A stretch of 64,000 nt of DNA from Colwellia sp. (GCA_013215295.1 JABSOZ010000017.1:62001-126000), one strand, 5' to 3'; numbered from the stretch's first letter, positions 46,248 to 59,275 are shown. A program made the numbers and translations. Notes: a model not told the origin generated them from the letters alone.

Positions 46248-47453
46248 TTATATAACAGTTACTTTAGCAAATTTACGCTTGCCTACTTGGTATACAGCAG
46301 TAGTGCCCGAAGCTATTCGCAGTTTATTGTCGGTAATTTTTTCGCCTTCAATTTTAGCTGCACCCTGCTTGATCATTCGCATGGCTTCTGATGTGCTAAC
46401 AACTAAGCCCGCATCTTTTAATAAATTAGCAATGGCAATTTCACCGCTGTCATTAAGAGCATTGACCGTTTTTTCTTCAATCTCATCAGGCATAGCACCT
46501 TTTTGAAAACGATTAATAAACTCTTGGTGTGCAGACTCTGCCGCTGCATCATCATGAAAACGAGCAATTAACTCTTTGGCTAAATCAATTTTCACATCGC
46601 GAGGGTTCATACCTTCGGCAATTTTTGTTTTATAAGCGGCAACTTCTTCTATTGGTTTAAAACTCAATAGTTCATAATAACGCCACATTAACACATCAGA
46701 AATAGACATGATTTTACCAAACATCTCTGTTGGACTATCTGTAATGCCAATGTAGTTATTTAATGATTTAGACATTTTCTGAACGCCGTCTAAACCTTCT
46801 AAAAGAGGCATCATGAGCACAGTTTGCGGTCGTTGCCCTTCTGATTTTTGTAATTCACGGCCCATCAGTAAATTGAATTTTTGATCTGTACCACCCAATT
46901 CAACATCAGCTTCTAATGCTACCGAATCCCAGCCCTGCACTAATGGATACATAAACTCATGTATCGCAATAGCTTGACCGCTAGTGTAACGCTTCTTGAA
47001 ATCATCACGTTCCATCATACGGGCAACAGTTTGACGAGAAGCTAATTTGAGCATGCCTGCAGCACCAAGTTTATCCATCCAAGTTGAGTTAAATGCCACC
47101 GTTGTTTTAGCCGGGTCTAAAATTTTAAATACTTGTTCTTTGTAAGTTTCAGCATTTGCTAGCACATCTTCTTTAGTTAACGCTTTACGTGTAACATTTT
47201 TACCCGTCGGATCACCTATCATGCCGGTAAAATCGCCAATTAAGAAGATAACTTCATGGCCAAGTAATTGAAACTGACGTAACTTATTAATTAATACCGT
47301 ATGACCTAAGTGTAAGTCAGGTGCCGTGGGATCAAAACCTGCTTTAATTTTTAGTGGTTTACCCGTTTTTAATTTTTCTAGTAATTCACTCTCTAGCAAA
47401 ATCTCTTCTGCACCGCGTTTAATTTCAGCAAACGCTTGGCTGACATCAGTCAT
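46248..47453 (-). CDS. tyrS: Tyrosyl-tRNA synthetase
   Basis: Class I aminoacyl-tRNA synthetase charging tRNA-Tyr. The 401 residues include HLGH (about 47-50), the tyrosine-binding region [14 protein letters not shown], the KMSKS loop (about 230-234) and a C-terminal S4 RNA-binding domain ([14 protein letters not shown]). The approximately 400-residue form with [12 protein letters not shown] is the shorter subtype, distinct from the 424-residue E. coli enzyme. Divergent from the M23 endopeptidase gene. Confidence 0.96.
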   Translation of the reverse strand: MTDVSQAFAEIKRGAEEILLESELLEKLKTGKPLKIKAGFDPTAPDLHLGHTVLINKLRQFQLLGHEVIFLIGDFTGMIGDPTGKNVTRKALTKEDVLANAETYKEQVFKILDPAKTTVAFNSTWMDKLGAAGMLKLASRQTVARMMERDDFKKRYTSGQAIAIHEFMYPLVQGWDSVALEADVELGGTDQKFNLLMGRELQKSEGQRPQTVLMMPLLEGLDGVQKMSKSLNNYIGITDSPTEMFGKIMSISDVLMWRYYELLSFKPIEEVAAYKTKIAEGMNPRDVKIDLAKELIARFHDDAAAESAHQEFINRFQKGAMPDEIEEKTVNALNDSGEIAIANLLKDAGLVVSTSEAMRMIKQGAAKIEGEKITDNKLRIASGTTAVYQVGKRKFAKVTVI

Positions 47454-47713
47454 CTACTTAGCTCCAATCCAATATAATCATAATTTATTGTTCGATTCTA
47501 CTGCAATAATGCCTTTGGTTAAAAGCCTTAACTTAATATTTAGGGCAATTGTTCTATTTAATCATTATTTCATTCGTTTTTTTTAAAGTAAAAATGCCAC
47601 TCAGTCCCCGATATTACTCACTTTTATGGCAATTAAATTTTACTCAGCGCGGTTTTTTGATATAGTAAACGATAGTTGTCGTTTTATGAATCATCAAATT
47701 AGGTTGTAATGTT

Positions 47714-49108
47714 TTGAAAAGCATACAAAAATTCTATTTACAGTTGCCCAAAAGGCATAGAGTTATTATTAGCTCATTCAGCATTATTATTTTGGTATTA
47801 CTGCTTCTCCCTTCAGAAAAGGCAACAGCAAGTCGTCAAACAAGCGATTCATCACTACAGGTAGGTAAACGTTATGCATTAGCGTTACCTGAAGAGCAGA
47901 GTCTGGCAGTAAGCTCACAGGTAAACAGTAACCAGAAACCATTACAAAACAACACTCACCTACCAAAGCAAAAAGAAACTACGACAGAATTAGTCAGTAC
48001 ATTAGACGAATCACTTACTTGGCAAAAAGCAAAAGTTCGTAATGGCGATTCATTAGGTAAAATATTTAAACGCCTAGGTTATAGCGTTAGAACAACACAT
48101 GATGTAAGTTCGGCTAAAGGTAAATACAGTAAATTATTGAAAAAAATCAATGTCGGTGATGTTTTTCAAATAGGTAAAAACGTTCAAGGTAAACTTGCTG
48201 CTCTTACTTACCCTATATCAAAAACTGAAACTTTATATGTACTGCTTCTCCCCGACGGCAGTTACCAGTCAAACAAAGAAACTAAAACCGTAGAAGTTCG
48301 TGAAACCTTTGCTCATGGAGTGATAAAAAGTAACTTCTGGAATGCGGGTATAGAATCAGGGTTGAATGACGCTCAAATAATTAACCTTGCGAGTATTTTT
48401 GGCTGGGATATAGATTTTGCTTTGGATATTCGTGAAGGTGATAGTTTTCATGTTGTGTACGAAAATCAATATATTGACGGTGATTATATTGGTACAGGTA
48501 AAATACTTGCCGCTGAATTTATTAATAAAGACGACCCATTTCAAGCGATTCGTTTTACCGACGGTGCATATTATTCGCCTGATGGCAGAAGCATGCGCAA
48601 AGCTTTTTTACGAGCGCCAGTAAACTTCAAATATATTAGTTCAAGCTTTAAAAGAAAACGCCGTCATCCAGTAACAAAGCGCGTACAAGCACATAATGGT
48701 ATTGATTATGCTGCAAAAAGAGGCACACCTGTACTGGCAGCAGGAAATGGCAAGGTAATACAGTCAGCATACAAAAGCACAAATGGTAATTATGTCTTTA
48801 TTCAGCACGGTAATGGCATTGTGACTAAGTATTTACATTTCAATAAACGCCCGTCAGTGAAAAAAGGTCAACGAGTAAAGCAAGGTCAAGTCATTGGTTA
48901 TGTTGGCTCTACAGGTCTAGCATCAGGTCCTCATTTACATTATGAGTTTGTACTAAATGGCGTTCACCGCAACCCTAGAACAGTAAAATTACCTGATGCC
49001 AAGCCTATTAATAAGAAATATAAGGCAGAATTTACCGCATTATCAAGCCAACGTTTAATGGAACTATCTGGCTCTAGACAAGCATTATTAGCCATGCAAA
49101 CACCATAG
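47714..49108 (+). CDS. M23-family murein DD-endopeptidase (MepM-like)
   Basis: Periplasmic or membrane-bound hydrolase that cuts peptide cross-links for wall growth. The 464 residues have an N-terminal membrane anchor (about 19-33), an OapA/LysM-like region (about 100-185; VRNGDSLGKIFKRLGYS), and a LytM domain with zinc ligands in HNGIDYAAKRGTPV and GPHLHYEF. The start is TTG (47714) with AGG about ten bases upstream; no ATG is better placed. It is 40 bases before anmK, which handles anhydro-muropeptide sugars, a sensible partner. Confidence 0.92.
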   Translation: MKSIQKFYLQLPKRHRVIISSFSIIILVLLLLPSEKATASRQTSDSSLQVGKRYALALPEEQSLAVSSQVNSNQKPLQNNTHLPKQKETTTELVSTLDESLTWQKAKVRNGDSLGKIFKRLGYSVRTTHDVSSAKGKYSKLLKKINVGDVFQIGKNVQGKLAALTYPISKTETLYVLLLPDGSYQSNKETKTVEVRETFAHGVIKSNFWNAGIESGLNDAQIINLASIFGWDIDFALDIREGDSFHVVYENQYIDGDYIGTGKILAAEFINKDDPFQAIRFTDGAYYSPDGRSMRKAFLRAPVNFKYISSSFKRKRRHPVTKRVQAHNGIDYAAKRGTPVLAAGNGKVIQSAYKSTNGNYVFIQHGNGIVTKYLHFNKRPSVKKGQRVKQGQVIGYVGSTGLASGPHLHYEFVLNGVHRNPRTVKLPDAKPINKKYKAEFTALSSQRLMELSGSRQALLAMQTP

Positions 49109-49148
49109 TTTTATTTCAAGCCCTGTATAACTAGAATGGCGAGTACTT

Positions 49149-50273
49149 ATGACAAAAGCTAAGTTTTATATTGGGTTAATGTCTGGCACCAGTGCTGATG
49201 GTATTGACCTAGCGTTGGTTGACTTTACTTCTGGGACTGCTGAGCTGATTGCCAGTTATTATCAAGCTTATGATCATACAACAAGACAAAAAATCACTGA
49301 ACTTTATCTACCAAACATTAACGAAATAGATAAAGCGTTTTCACTCGATAAAACGCTTGCGTATCAATTTAGCATAGCGATCAATCATTTATTACGACAA
49401 GAAAGTTTAATTCCTGATGATATCATTGCCATTGGTAATCATGGACAAACCATTCGTCATAGACCTACGGCTAATGCGTATATCCAAGCCCCCTTCACGT
49501 TACAAATAGGCTGTAATCAAACCTTAGCCGTATTAACCGGTATCAGGGTCGTTGGTGATTTTAGAACAAAAGATATAGCTTTAGGTGGGCAAGGTGCTCC
49601 ACTCGTCCCCGCATTTCATCAATATTTATTACCACCTACTCAAAACGATACCTTTTTAGTAAATATCGGTGGTATAGCTAACATTACTTTTCTTCCTAAA
49701 ATAAATTCAACAAAAAGTGTATTAGGCTTTGATACTGGGCCAGGAAATGCACTCTTAGATGCATGGTGTTTTGAAAACTCTGGAAATAGGTTCGACAATA
49801 ATGGCGACTGGGGGAAATCAGGAACCATTCATCAAACATTATTAATGCAACTACTGAGTGACGATTATTTTTCACTATCGGCCCCGAAAAGCACGGGTCG
49901 TGAGTATTTTACCCTACAATGGCTCAATCGTTTTATCGAGCACTTATATATCCCGCCTGAAGATGTACAAGCCACCCTTACTGCGCTTACGGCACATTCA
50001 ATATCGGCAGACATCAAGAAAACATCAGATTATGCTGATGTATACTTATGCGGAGGAGGAATTGATAATAGCTTTTGTTATAAGCTTATAGAACAGCAAC
50101 TTAATACATTTAATGTCAATAAGATTAATTCACTAAAGCTGAATAATAACGCACTAGAGGCGATGGCATTCGCTTGGCTGGCATTCGCTTATGACAAAAA
50201 AATCTATGGAAATATTCCAGCTGTAACGGGGGCTAGCAAGTCAACAGTACTTGGTTGCCAGTTTTTATCTTAG
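49149..50273 (+). CDS. anmK: Anhydro-N-acetylmuramic acid kinase
   Basis: Phosphorylates and opens 1,6-anhydro-MurNAc from recycled peptidoglycan to MurNAc-6-phosphate. The 374 residues show the ATP-binding opening IGLMSGTSADGIDLALVDF (6-24), GNHGQTIRHRP, the catalytic GDFRTKDIALGGQGAPLVPA and the phosphate-2 motif NIGGIANITFL. Full length and intact. Likely cotranscribed with the M23 gene. Confidence 0.96.
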   Translation: MTKAKFYIGLMSGTSADGIDLALVDFTSGTAELIASYYQAYDHTTRQKITELYLPNINEIDKAFSLDKTLAYQFSIAINHLLRQESLIPDDIIAIGNHGQTIRHRPTANAYIQAPFTLQIGCNQTLAVLTGIRVVGDFRTKDIALGGQGAPLVPAFHQYLLPPTQNDTFLVNIGGIANITFLPKINSTKSVLGFDTGPGNALLDAWCFENSGNRFDNNGDWGKSGTIHQTLLMQLLSDDYFSLSAPKSTGREYFTLQWLNRFIEHLYIPPEDVQATLTALTAHSISADIKKTSDYADVYLCGGGIDNSFCYKLIEQQLNTFNVNKINSLKLNNNALEAMAFAWLAFAYDKKIYGNIPAVTGASKSTVLGCQFLS

Positions 50274-50435
50274 TGGGCTATAGACCTCAGTCGCTTTATC
50301 TTTATAATGAAATGTTCCTGTTGCAAAAACAGGCATTATTTGCAAATTAATTGAACTAATCGTTAATATTCAAATCTAACTTGCAATAGGCTTAGCTAAG
50401 CAACATAAAACTAGCACTTCAAGCGAGGAGGATCG

Positions 50436-50627
50436 ATGGAATTTAATGATATTCATATTGGTATGAAATGTGGCAGTAAAAAAGGTAGTGGCACAGTAAC
50501 CTGGATTGACGGCTCAACACGTACTATATACATGGCAAATACAGAAGAAAACAACTGTTTTGAAGTTGATTTTGAAGAAATAATAGAAGATCCCCAAGCG
50601 CATAATAAAAAAGATGCATATTATTAA
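50436..50627 (+). CDS. Small protein of unknown function (63 residues)
   Basis: A strong ribosome-binding sequence (GCGAGGAGG, six bases before the ATG) and a following terminator show that this short frame is a real gene. The protein (HIGMKCGSKKGSGTVTWIDG, then an acidic half) resembles a small beta-barrel followed by an acidic tail. No family was recognised. It follows anmK by 162 bases. Confidence 0.7.
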   Translation: MEFNDIHIGMKCGSKKGSGTVTWIDGSTRTIYMANTEENNCFEVDFEEIIEDPQAHNKKDAYY

Positions 50628-50661
50628 TAAGCCGTTTTCCCTCTTAGCCAGTAATAAATAG

Positions 50662-50685
50662 ACCTCTTTATCATAAGAGGTTTTT
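50662..50685 (+). terminator. Terminator of the 63-residue gene
   Basis: ACCTCTT (50662-50668), six-base loop, AAGAGGT (50675-50681) followed by TTTT. Confidence 0.8.
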
Positions 50686-50854
50686 ATTACTTTAAAAATA
50701 TAAATCCTTCCTGTTAAAGTTAATAGAGTTAAAAAATTCCCTTCAAGTAAAAAGTTTTCAGTTTTCTAAATCAATTATTGAATATTCATTTGATAGTATT
50801 TCATATTCCATCGTAACCAGTACTCCTACACTAAATTATCACCTTTGATAAACA

Positions 50855-50880
50855 TAAAAAAACCCCGTATTAACGAGGTC
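50855..50880 (-). terminator. ssb terminator
   Basis: On the minus strand ACCTCGT (50873-50879) pairs with ACGGGGT (50862-50868) with one mismatch, followed by a run of seven T. It is about 50 bases after the ssb stop. Confidence 0.85.
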
Positions 50881-50926
50881 TTATATGATTTAATCTAAAA
50901 TGTCTTTACAAAAAAGACAACTCAAG

Positions 50927-51622
50927 CTAGAACGGAATGTCGTCATCAAAATCAATTGTAGGCTCTTGAGGGTTAACTTTAGGCGCAGCTTGTTTTTGCT
51001 GCTGACCTTGGTTCGCAAAACCACCTTGTTGTTGTGGTGTTTGTTGAGAATAGCCACCTTGTTGTTGCGGTGCTTGTTGCTGGTTTTGTCCAGAGAAACC
51101 ACCTTGTTGCTGAGCGGGCTTATACGCTTGCTGTTGGTTTTGTTGCGGTGCAGGTTGAGAATAACCACCTTGCTGTTGAGGAGCCTCCTGTGCAGTCTGC
51201 CCTGAAAATCCGCCCTGTTGCTGTGGAGCTTGTCCTTGACCTGAGAAACCACCTGACTGTCCACCAGCGCCTTGACCACGAGAATCTAACATTTGCATTG
51301 TGCCATTAAAACCTTGTACAACAATTTCAGTTGTATACTGGTCTTGGCCTTGCTGATTTGTCCACTTACGTGTTTGTAATGAACCTTCGATGTAAACTTT
51401 TGAACCTTTTTTAAGGTATTCGCCAGCTATTTCAGCTAATTTACCAAACATAACAACACGGTGCCATTCTGTTTTTTCTTTCTGCTCGCCAGTTTGCTTA
51501 TCTTTCCAAGTTTCAGAAGTTGCAATAGTAAGGTTAGCAACTCCGCCACCGTTAGGCATAAAACGTACTTCTGGATCTTTACCTAAATTACCTAAAATGA
51601 TTACTTTATTAACACCGGCCAT
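50927..51622 (-). CDS. ssb: Single-stranded DNA-binding protein
   Basis: Binds and protects single-stranded DNA in replication, repair and recombination. The 231 residues comprise the OB fold (1-110; [34 protein letters not shown]), a long low-complexity linker (about 115-218) of repeats such as [10 protein letters not shown] and PQQQGGYSQ, and the acidic tip DFDDDIPF that recruits partner proteins. The linker is longer than in E. coli (178 residues in total). Unlike many relatives, uvrA is not adjacent but about 9 kb away. Confidence 0.97.
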   Translation of the reverse strand: MAGVNKVIILGNLGKDPEVRFMPNGGGVANLTIATSETWKDKQTGEQKEKTEWHRVVMFGKLAEIAGEYLKKGSKVYIEGSLQTRKWTNQQGQDQYTTEIVVQGFNGTMQMLDSRGQGAGGQSGGFSGQGQAPQQQGGFSGQTAQEAPQQQGGYSQPAPQQNQQQAYKPAQQQGGFSGQNQQQAPQQQGGYSQQTPQQQGGFANQGQQQKQAAPKVNPQEPTIDFDDDIPF

Positions 51623-51798
51623 GAAAAAATCCTATCTATGTGCGTAAATTTTTATTTACTGATTTACTTTACCGACAAATAGTAATGTATTTATCGATGC
51701 AATTTTAAAAAGTGGCAATGATTCTACCACTGTGAGTAAAATAATTCTTCGAGTTTTAGTGCATTTTCAAACTTTTTTTTTATTATTTTTTACAATCA

Positions 51799-52197
51799 TT
51801 ATTCTGTTGGAAAAAGGTGTGTGGTCATTTGCGCTTTTATGTTCTCAGGTATTTTTAAAGACGATTGATTTTCAAAACAAAAGTGTACCATTACCGCCGT
51901 GCCCGAAGCACATTTAGCATTTCTCTGCCAAGCTTCCTGGTAAACTGTAAACGATGAACCACCAATACGGCCAATATATGTACGTATCTCAATTTCTTCT
52001 GCGTAATAGAGCTGGGCATGAAATTCTACATCAATTTTAGCAAGGATCAATTGCCAATTGTTCGTATTAAGATCAGGCATAAAAAAGCGGAAAACGGGGT
52101 CTCTAGCTCCTTCAAACCAAACAGGCAACAACGTGTTATTTATATGACCTAGTGCATCAGTATCACTAAATCTAGGCATTAATTTTTCACTGAACAT
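51799..52197 (-). CDS. 4HBT hotdog-fold acyl-CoA thioesterase
   Basis: The 132-residue protein has the hotdog thioesterase opening PRFSDTDALGHINNTLLPVWFE (first 20 considered) with the catalytic Asp in DALGHINN, as in YbgC/FadM-type enzymes that hydrolyse acyl-CoA. Length is typical. No operon partner indicates the substrate. Confidence 0.82.
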   Translation of the reverse strand: MFSEKLMPRFSDTDALGHINNTLLPVWFEGARDPVFRFFMPDLNTNNWQLILAKIDVEFHAQLYYAEEIEIRTYIGRIGGSSFTVYQEAWQRNAKCASGTAVMVHFCFENQSSLKIPENIKAQMTTHLFPTE

Positions 52198-52334
52198 AAT
52201 CTAAACCACTAATTTTAAGTCGTGCTATTTTACATCTTTTTTCAATATGGTGAAATGTACGAGTAAAGTTAATAGAATATAAAGTATTCCTATGGTATTT
52301 TCATAAATAATAATTATCGATATTTATCAGAACT

Positions 52335-53036
52335 ATGACCGACTTTATTGAAATATATCCAAATGTGCTTTCTCAAGATTTTTGTAAAAAATTCATAAAA
52401 GAATTTGAGCAAAGTCCTTATAAAAATGAAGGTCGTACAGGCGGTGGGATTGATGTTAGTAAAAAGATTAGCCAAGACATTTATTTAAATCAACATGCTG
52501 AATTTCAACCAGCCTTACAAACTATTTTACAGGCTTGCATTACTCATATTACCAAGTACGTAAATACATACTATTTTAGCTTAATAAGTAGCATCTCGTT
52601 AACCGTACAACACCCAACAACGAAACAACCAGTGCAGTTAACTGCTGACAACTTCGAAGAAGTAGGCAAACCTAATTTAGTAAACTTAATACAATACTTA
52701 TTTAGACTCGCACCAATTAATGCGCAAAAATATTTGCAAGGTAAAGGTAATTATAATTACTGGCATTCTGAAATATTCCCACAAGTTGGTGAAAATAATG
52801 CGCTACATAGAAATTTACTTTTTCTTATTTATTTGAATGATGTAGAAGAAGGTGGTGAAACTGATTTCTTTTATCAAGATAAAAGTATAAAGCCTAAGGC
52901 TGGGACAATGGTTATTGCCCCATGTGGTTTTACTCACACCCATCGAGGCAATGTACCATTATCATCTGACAAGTATGTTTTAACGTCATGGATGTTATTT
53001 AACACCGCAGATAAAATTTACACTCCACAAGCTTAG
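52335..53036 (+). CDS. 2OG-Fe(II) oxygenase (prolyl 4-hydroxylase-like)
   Basis: The 233-residue protein has a P4Hc-type double-stranded beta-helix: proximal iron motif WHSE (His144, Glu146), the strand LIYLNDVEEGGETDFF (165-180), distal His at 201 or 203 in THTHRG and the 2-oxoglutarate-binding Lys213 in SDKYVLTSW. The carboxylate ligand is Glu instead of the usual Asp, a variant seen in some members of the superfamily. It would hydroxylate a protein or small molecule; the substrate is unknown. Monocistronic. Confidence 0.8.
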   Translation: MTDFIEIYPNVLSQDFCKKFIKEFEQSPYKNEGRTGGGIDVSKKISQDIYLNQHAEFQPALQTILQACITHITKYVNTYYFSLISSISLTVQHPTTKQPVQLTADNFEEVGKPNLVNLIQYLFRLAPINAQKYLQGKGNYNYWHSEIFPQVGENNALHRNLLFLIYLNDVEEGGETDFFYQDKSIKPKAGTMVIAPCGFTHTHRGNVPLSSDKYVLTSWMLFNTADKIYTPQA

Positions 53037-53056
53037 AGACGTTTATCCGTTATTGC

Positions 53057-54385
53057 TTATAAGAATCTTTTCAGTAGACGATCAATTTGAGCAAGTCTTA
53101 ATTTTTTCAATAATTTTTTTGGCTTTTCTGGATATTGAGCTGGTGAATCTAACTGTAAGTAACTTGTAATCAACTGAGTATGTTTATTAATTTCAGCCAA
53201 TTCTTGAGTTAATGTTGGGAGCAATTTTTGCTTCTCGTCATCAATCAATAAGCCATTTTCTAGATCTAAGCCCCAAGCTCGTGGGTTCAGGTTATTACCT
53301 GTCAATATATGCCAACGCTCATCTGCAACAATTCCTTTTAAATGGAAACTATTACTTTCGTGTTGCCATAAGCGGACTTTTAGCTGGTTATTCTCAATAT
53401 ATTTTTGCTGTCTTTTCAAGAATGTCTTGAGTAATGTTTCATAAATATAGGGGATAATCCCTATCATAGAAAACTTATCCTGATCAGCTATGAAAAAATC
53501 ATTCGCTTTTTTATCGCCAATAATAATAGTGACTTCCACTCCGCGCTTTAATGCTGAACGAACATCTCGCATGACTGGTTTGGGTAAATTAAAATAAGGG
53601 GTAAAAAGTATTAAACTTTGCTTTGATAAATTAATTGTTTCACGGATCGTTTGATTAAGTTGATTTTTTCTCCGACCAAAACCAATAAGCGGTAAAACCG
53701 ATAACACTTCTGTTGACGATTCGAGTTGTTGCGCATAATAATTAAAACGAGCTTCTTTTAACGTTGCTTTTAACTTGGCTATTTTATGCTTTATTTGTAA
53801 GTTATTTGGTAAAGCTGCAATATTTAATTGTGGTGCGAATTCACTTTTTACAAAGGTTTGTTGAAGGAATTGACAAAAACTTTCGCATAACTCTGGTGAT
53901 TCAATTTGGTAATAACGGTCTAAACGATATTTGTCATGTTGGTGTAAATAAATATCATTAATACTGGCACCGGTATACAGCAAAGTATTGTCAAAAATCA
54001 TCCCTTTAAAGTGCCAAACACCCATGAGTTCTTTACGCTTAACGGGTACACCATAGATCCCAATGCTTTCACTGTATTGTGAGGCTAACTCAAGATAAAA
54101 GTCACGATTACCTTGTCCAGACTTATCACCAATCAAACCACGTTGCGCGCGATGAAAATCAACGAATACTTTAATATCTACTACAGGATTTTTTTGCTTG
54201 GCTTGATGCAAAGCATTTAAGATTTGCTGACCAGCATCATCATTTTGTAAATATAACGCGGTAATATAAATACGTGATTGAGCATTTTCAATTAATCGAA
54301 TTAGGGCACTGGCATATTCTTTTGCGCTTGACAGCACAGTAATATTTTCAGATAAAAGAGGAATACCCGTTAACACTTTATTCAT
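53057..54385 (-). CDS. pssA: CDP-diacylglycerol-serine O-phosphatidyltransferase (PLD family)
   Basis: Makes phosphatidylserine, the precursor of phosphatidylethanolamine. The 442-residue phospholipase-D-superfamily protein has two HKD motifs, HFKGMIFDN (about 128-136) and HLKGIVAD (about 345-352), and is close to E. coli PssA in length (451). This is the type I, membrane-associated form. It faces the oxygenase gene. Confidence 0.93.
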   Translation of the reverse strand: MNKVLTGIPLLSENITVLSSAKEYASALIRLIENAQSRIYITALYLQNDDAGQQILNALHQAKQKNPVVDIKVFVDFHRAQRGLIGDKSGQGNRDFYLELASQYSESIGIYGVPVKRKELMGVWHFKGMIFDNTLLYTGASINDIYLHQHDKYRLDRYYQIESPELCESFCQFLQQTFVKSEFAPQLNIAALPNNLQIKHKIAKLKATLKEARFNYYAQQLESSTEVLSVLPLIGFGRRKNQLNQTIRETINLSKQSLILFTPYFNLPKPVMRDVRSALKRGVEVTIIIGDKKANDFFIADQDKFSMIGIIPYIYETLLKTFLKRQQKYIENNQLKVRLWQHESNSFHLKGIVADERWHILTGNNLNPRAWGLDLENGLLIDDEKQKLLPTLTQELAEINKHTQLITSYLQLDSPAQYPEKPKKLLKKLRLAQIDRLLKRFL

Positions 54386-54459
54386 TCAGGAAAATCTACT
54401 TAATTTATGAACACATTGGTTTAACGAGTAATAATACCTTATTTGTTCAAACAGTCACT

Positions 54460-56412
54460 TTATTTCGATAAGTGATCAAGTTTAAATTGCGATAGTTGCT
54501 GTGACAGGTGGTCAGCCAACGCTAATAAATTTTCTCCGGCGCTAGCGGCATCTTTTGCTGATTGCATAATTTGGTCTGCACCTTGTGAAATACTTTCTGT
54601 ATTTTGTGCCATTTCTTTAACCATGGCACCTTGTTGATTTACTGCTGTAGATATTTTTGATGTTGCACCAACAATTTCGTCGACATTATTAGTAACTTCT
54701 GAAAAAGTTTTGTTGACCAATGATGTTTTTTCAACCCCTTGTTCTGCCATTGCAACACCTTGATGCATTGCTTCAACAGACTTAGTTGTCCCAGATTGCA
54801 ACAAAGCAATAATACGCTGTATTTCTGCTGTTGAATCTTGAGTACGACTTGCTAACGTTCTCACTTCATCGGCTACCACAGCAAAACCACGACCTTGCTC
54901 TCCTGCGCGTGCAGCTTCAATTGCAGCATTTAGCGCTAACAAATTAGTTTGGTCTGCTATTTCTTTAATGACGTTAACAAATTGGCCAATATCATTACTG
55001 TACCCTGCTAACTCATCAATAATCCCCGCAGATCTATTAACTTCTTCTGAAATATTATTAATAGCTTGTGCGGTATCAATGATAATACTTCGCCCTTGAT
55101 TCGCATGCTCGCTTGTTTGTTCTGTTAATTGCTGTGTAGCAGCGGTACTGTCGGAAATAACCTGAACCGAGTCACTAACTTCATTAATAGACTGAACCAC
55201 GCTGTGAGTATTTTGCTGTTGTTTTGCAATACTCTGTTCCATATGGTCTGTAAGTTGATGAATGTTATTAGCAGAATCTCGTAATTTATTAATGTCACCG
55301 CTAAAGAGAGAAAGCAGTTGATGTATCTTTTGCTGCATTTGACTGAAATTATTAGCGATATCACCAAGTTCATCAGATGATTCAATAATTAATTGATGAG
55401 AAAAATCACCATCACCTAAAGAACGAGCTGCTCGATTAATAGCATTAACATTATGAATTAATGAGTAATAAATACCCATTAATAGATAACTTATAATAAG
55501 GATAACCAAAATTAGGACGATTGCTAACACCCAAAGCGCTTGTTCACTTTTATCGGTTAACGTGTTAATTCTTGAAGATAATAGGCCATCACTAATTTTT
55601 AATAAATCTACTGCTTGTTGATAAACACTTTTCGCTAATTCAGTTTCTTGATTACTGCTTAAAGAAATCTCATCGGGGTCAATCATTGTTCGATGTAATG
55701 TTTGCTGATAATCGTCGAGTTGTTTGGTAAAGCCTTTAAATTTGGATAAATATAAAGATAATTCACCATCAGCAACACGTTTTAGCTGCAAGGTCGTTTT
55801 ATCAATTTGCATTTGTAATTCATCAATGCGCTTATCAAGTGCAACCACCAAAGTGTAACTTTCAGCATCAAAACCATTGGCGATAATTTGTATGCTTATT
55901 GATTCCATGCGTTTTAAGTATTCTAATAAAGCGGGAATTCTTTGGCTGCTTGCTTCAGCTAAATAAAAGGCTGTAGCATCACTTTCTCTCGTTAAACCAC
56001 TTAATGCAGCTACACGTTCCCGTAAAGATAAACTTTGCCCATAAACGTCTCTATAATTTTCTGCCCGACTGGCACTTTCACTATTAAGTACACCCTGCCA
56101 AGCCTTTAATAGTGCAGAAGATGAAATGTCTGCAGGTAAATTTAATTGGGATATCTTACGCTTAACTTTGCTGAGTTGGGTTGTTTTAAGTCGGCTATGC
56201 GCAATAATCTTCTCTAGTGCGACGACTTGTTTTATTTGCACTAACCCTATTAATTCTTTTTCATGTTGAGTGATCAACGTACTTTGCTCTTGAACTATCC
56301 ACCATGAACCAACAGAAATAGGCAGAAAAAACATAATAGCTAACAGGGTAAACTTAGCTTTAAAGCGTAATGCGTTAGAAAGTGATATTGCAGGTTTTAG
56401 AAATGCGGACAT
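54460..56412 (-). CDS. Methyl-accepting chemotaxis protein
   Basis: Chemoreceptor of 650 residues: transmembrane helices near 24-44 and 294-316, a periplasmic helical sensor between them, a HAMP domain (about 317-370), and a cytoplasmic signalling domain with the hairpin tip [20 protein letters not shown] (about 487-506) and following [19 protein letters not shown]. No C-terminal CheR-binding pentapeptide is seen (ends KLDHLSK). Ligand unknown. Confidence 0.93.
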   Translation of the reverse strand: MSAFLKPAISLSNALRFKAKFTLLAIMFFLPISVGSWWIVQEQSTLITQHEKELIGLVQIKQVVALEKIIAHSRLKTTQLSKVKRKISQLNLPADISSSALLKAWQGVLNSESASRAENYRDVYGQSLSLRERVAALSGLTRESDATAFYLAEASSQRIPALLEYLKRMESISIQIIANGFDAESYTLVVALDKRIDELQMQIDKTTLQLKRVADGELSLYLSKFKGFTKQLDDYQQTLHRTMIDPDEISLSSNQETELAKSVYQQAVDLLKISDGLLSSRINTLTDKSEQALWVLAIVLILVILIISYLLMGIYYSLIHNVNAINRAARSLGDGDFSHQLIIESSDELGDIANNFSQMQQKIHQLLSLFSGDINKLRDSANNIHQLTDHMEQSIAKQQQNTHSVVQSINEVSDSVQVISDSTAATQQLTEQTSEHANQGRSIIIDTAQAINNISEEVNRSAGIIDELAGYSNDIGQFVNVIKEIADQTNLLALNAAIEAARAGEQGRGFAVVADEVRTLASRTQDSTAEIQRIIALLQSGTTKSVEAMHQGVAMAEQGVEKTSLVNKTFSEVTNNVDEIVGATSKISTAVNQQGAMVKEMAQNTESISQGADQIMQSAKDAASAGENLLALADHLSQQLSQFKLDHLSK

Positions 56413-56528
56413 AATTACTCTTATTTTTATAGGTCTACTGTTATGCTTATATTTATAAGCATAACAGTAGACCTTAAATAGAGCGGCTTTATTTCAAATT
56501 ATATTTATGAGCAACGAAGCAAGAATCG

Positions 56529-58592
<2,064 letters not shown>

Positions 58593-58739
58593 TCACTTTA
58601 TCGAAATTATTTAAAGGGTCAAATCAATTTTTACAACTATAAAATAGACGTTTAAAGCGATAAATTCAAGTAGTATTTTGACAGGTGTCAGATCAAAAAA
58701 TATATTTACTAAAAATTTCAAGTAAGTATCCTAAGCATT

Positions 58740-59222
58740 ATGAATAAAAAGAAAATAATCTGCGATATTCTTGCTCATTTAGAGCATGAACTACTCGCCA
58801 TAAAAAATGCCGCCAATAATGCTCACCTTGCAGCTACAGATGATCAATCGGTAGCTGAAACTCAATACGATACGCTTGCCATTGAAGCCAGTTATCTAGC
58901 TGAGGGACAATCACGACGCGTGGATGAGATCCAGCAAGACAAACAAGCTATTGAACAATTAGTTATTCGGGACTTTCAAGAAGAGATGTCCATATCATTA
59001 GGGGCACTCGTGCAACTTGCACAAGACGACAAAAACACACAGTGGTTTTTTATTGCGTCAGCCGCAGGCGGTTTTAGAGGTGTTTTAAATGGACAGACCT
59101 ATACAGTCATCACGCCAAATACGCCGATGGCAAAAGCGTTAACAGGAAAATTTATTGATGATGAGATAGGGTTGATGATTGGTATTAATAAGCAGCAGTA
59201 CGAAATTATTGCCATTTATTAA
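58740..59222 (+). CDS. GreA/GreB-family transcription-factor-like protein
   Basis: The 160 residues have an N-terminal helical part (about 1-80, like the coiled coil of Gre factors, with conserved-looking acids) and a C-terminal FKBP-like domain where TPNTPMAKALTGKFIDDEIG corresponds to the SP-GRAL-GK motif of GreA. It is divergent from GreA/GreB proper and probably a paralogue. Binding to RNA polymerase is inferred. It lies between divergent or facing genes, with no operon partner. Confidence 0.65.
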   Translation: MNKKKIICDILAHLEHELLAIKNAANNAHLAATDDQSVAETQYDTLAIEASYLAEGQSRRVDEIQQDKQAIEQLVIRDFQEEMSISLGALVQLAQDDKNTQWFFIASAAGGFRGVLNGQTYTVITPNTPMAKALTGKFIDDEIGLMIGINKQQYEIIAIY

Positions 59223-59275
59223 TACCCAATTAATACGTTACAACATTTGTGAAATTGGCTGTTTCGAATAAATAA

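Noticed and set aside
50890..51309. Several overlapping frames in the ssb 3' half
   Set aside because: Shadows of the Gln/Gly-rich linker; the ssb frame explains the region with a perfect SSB start and end.
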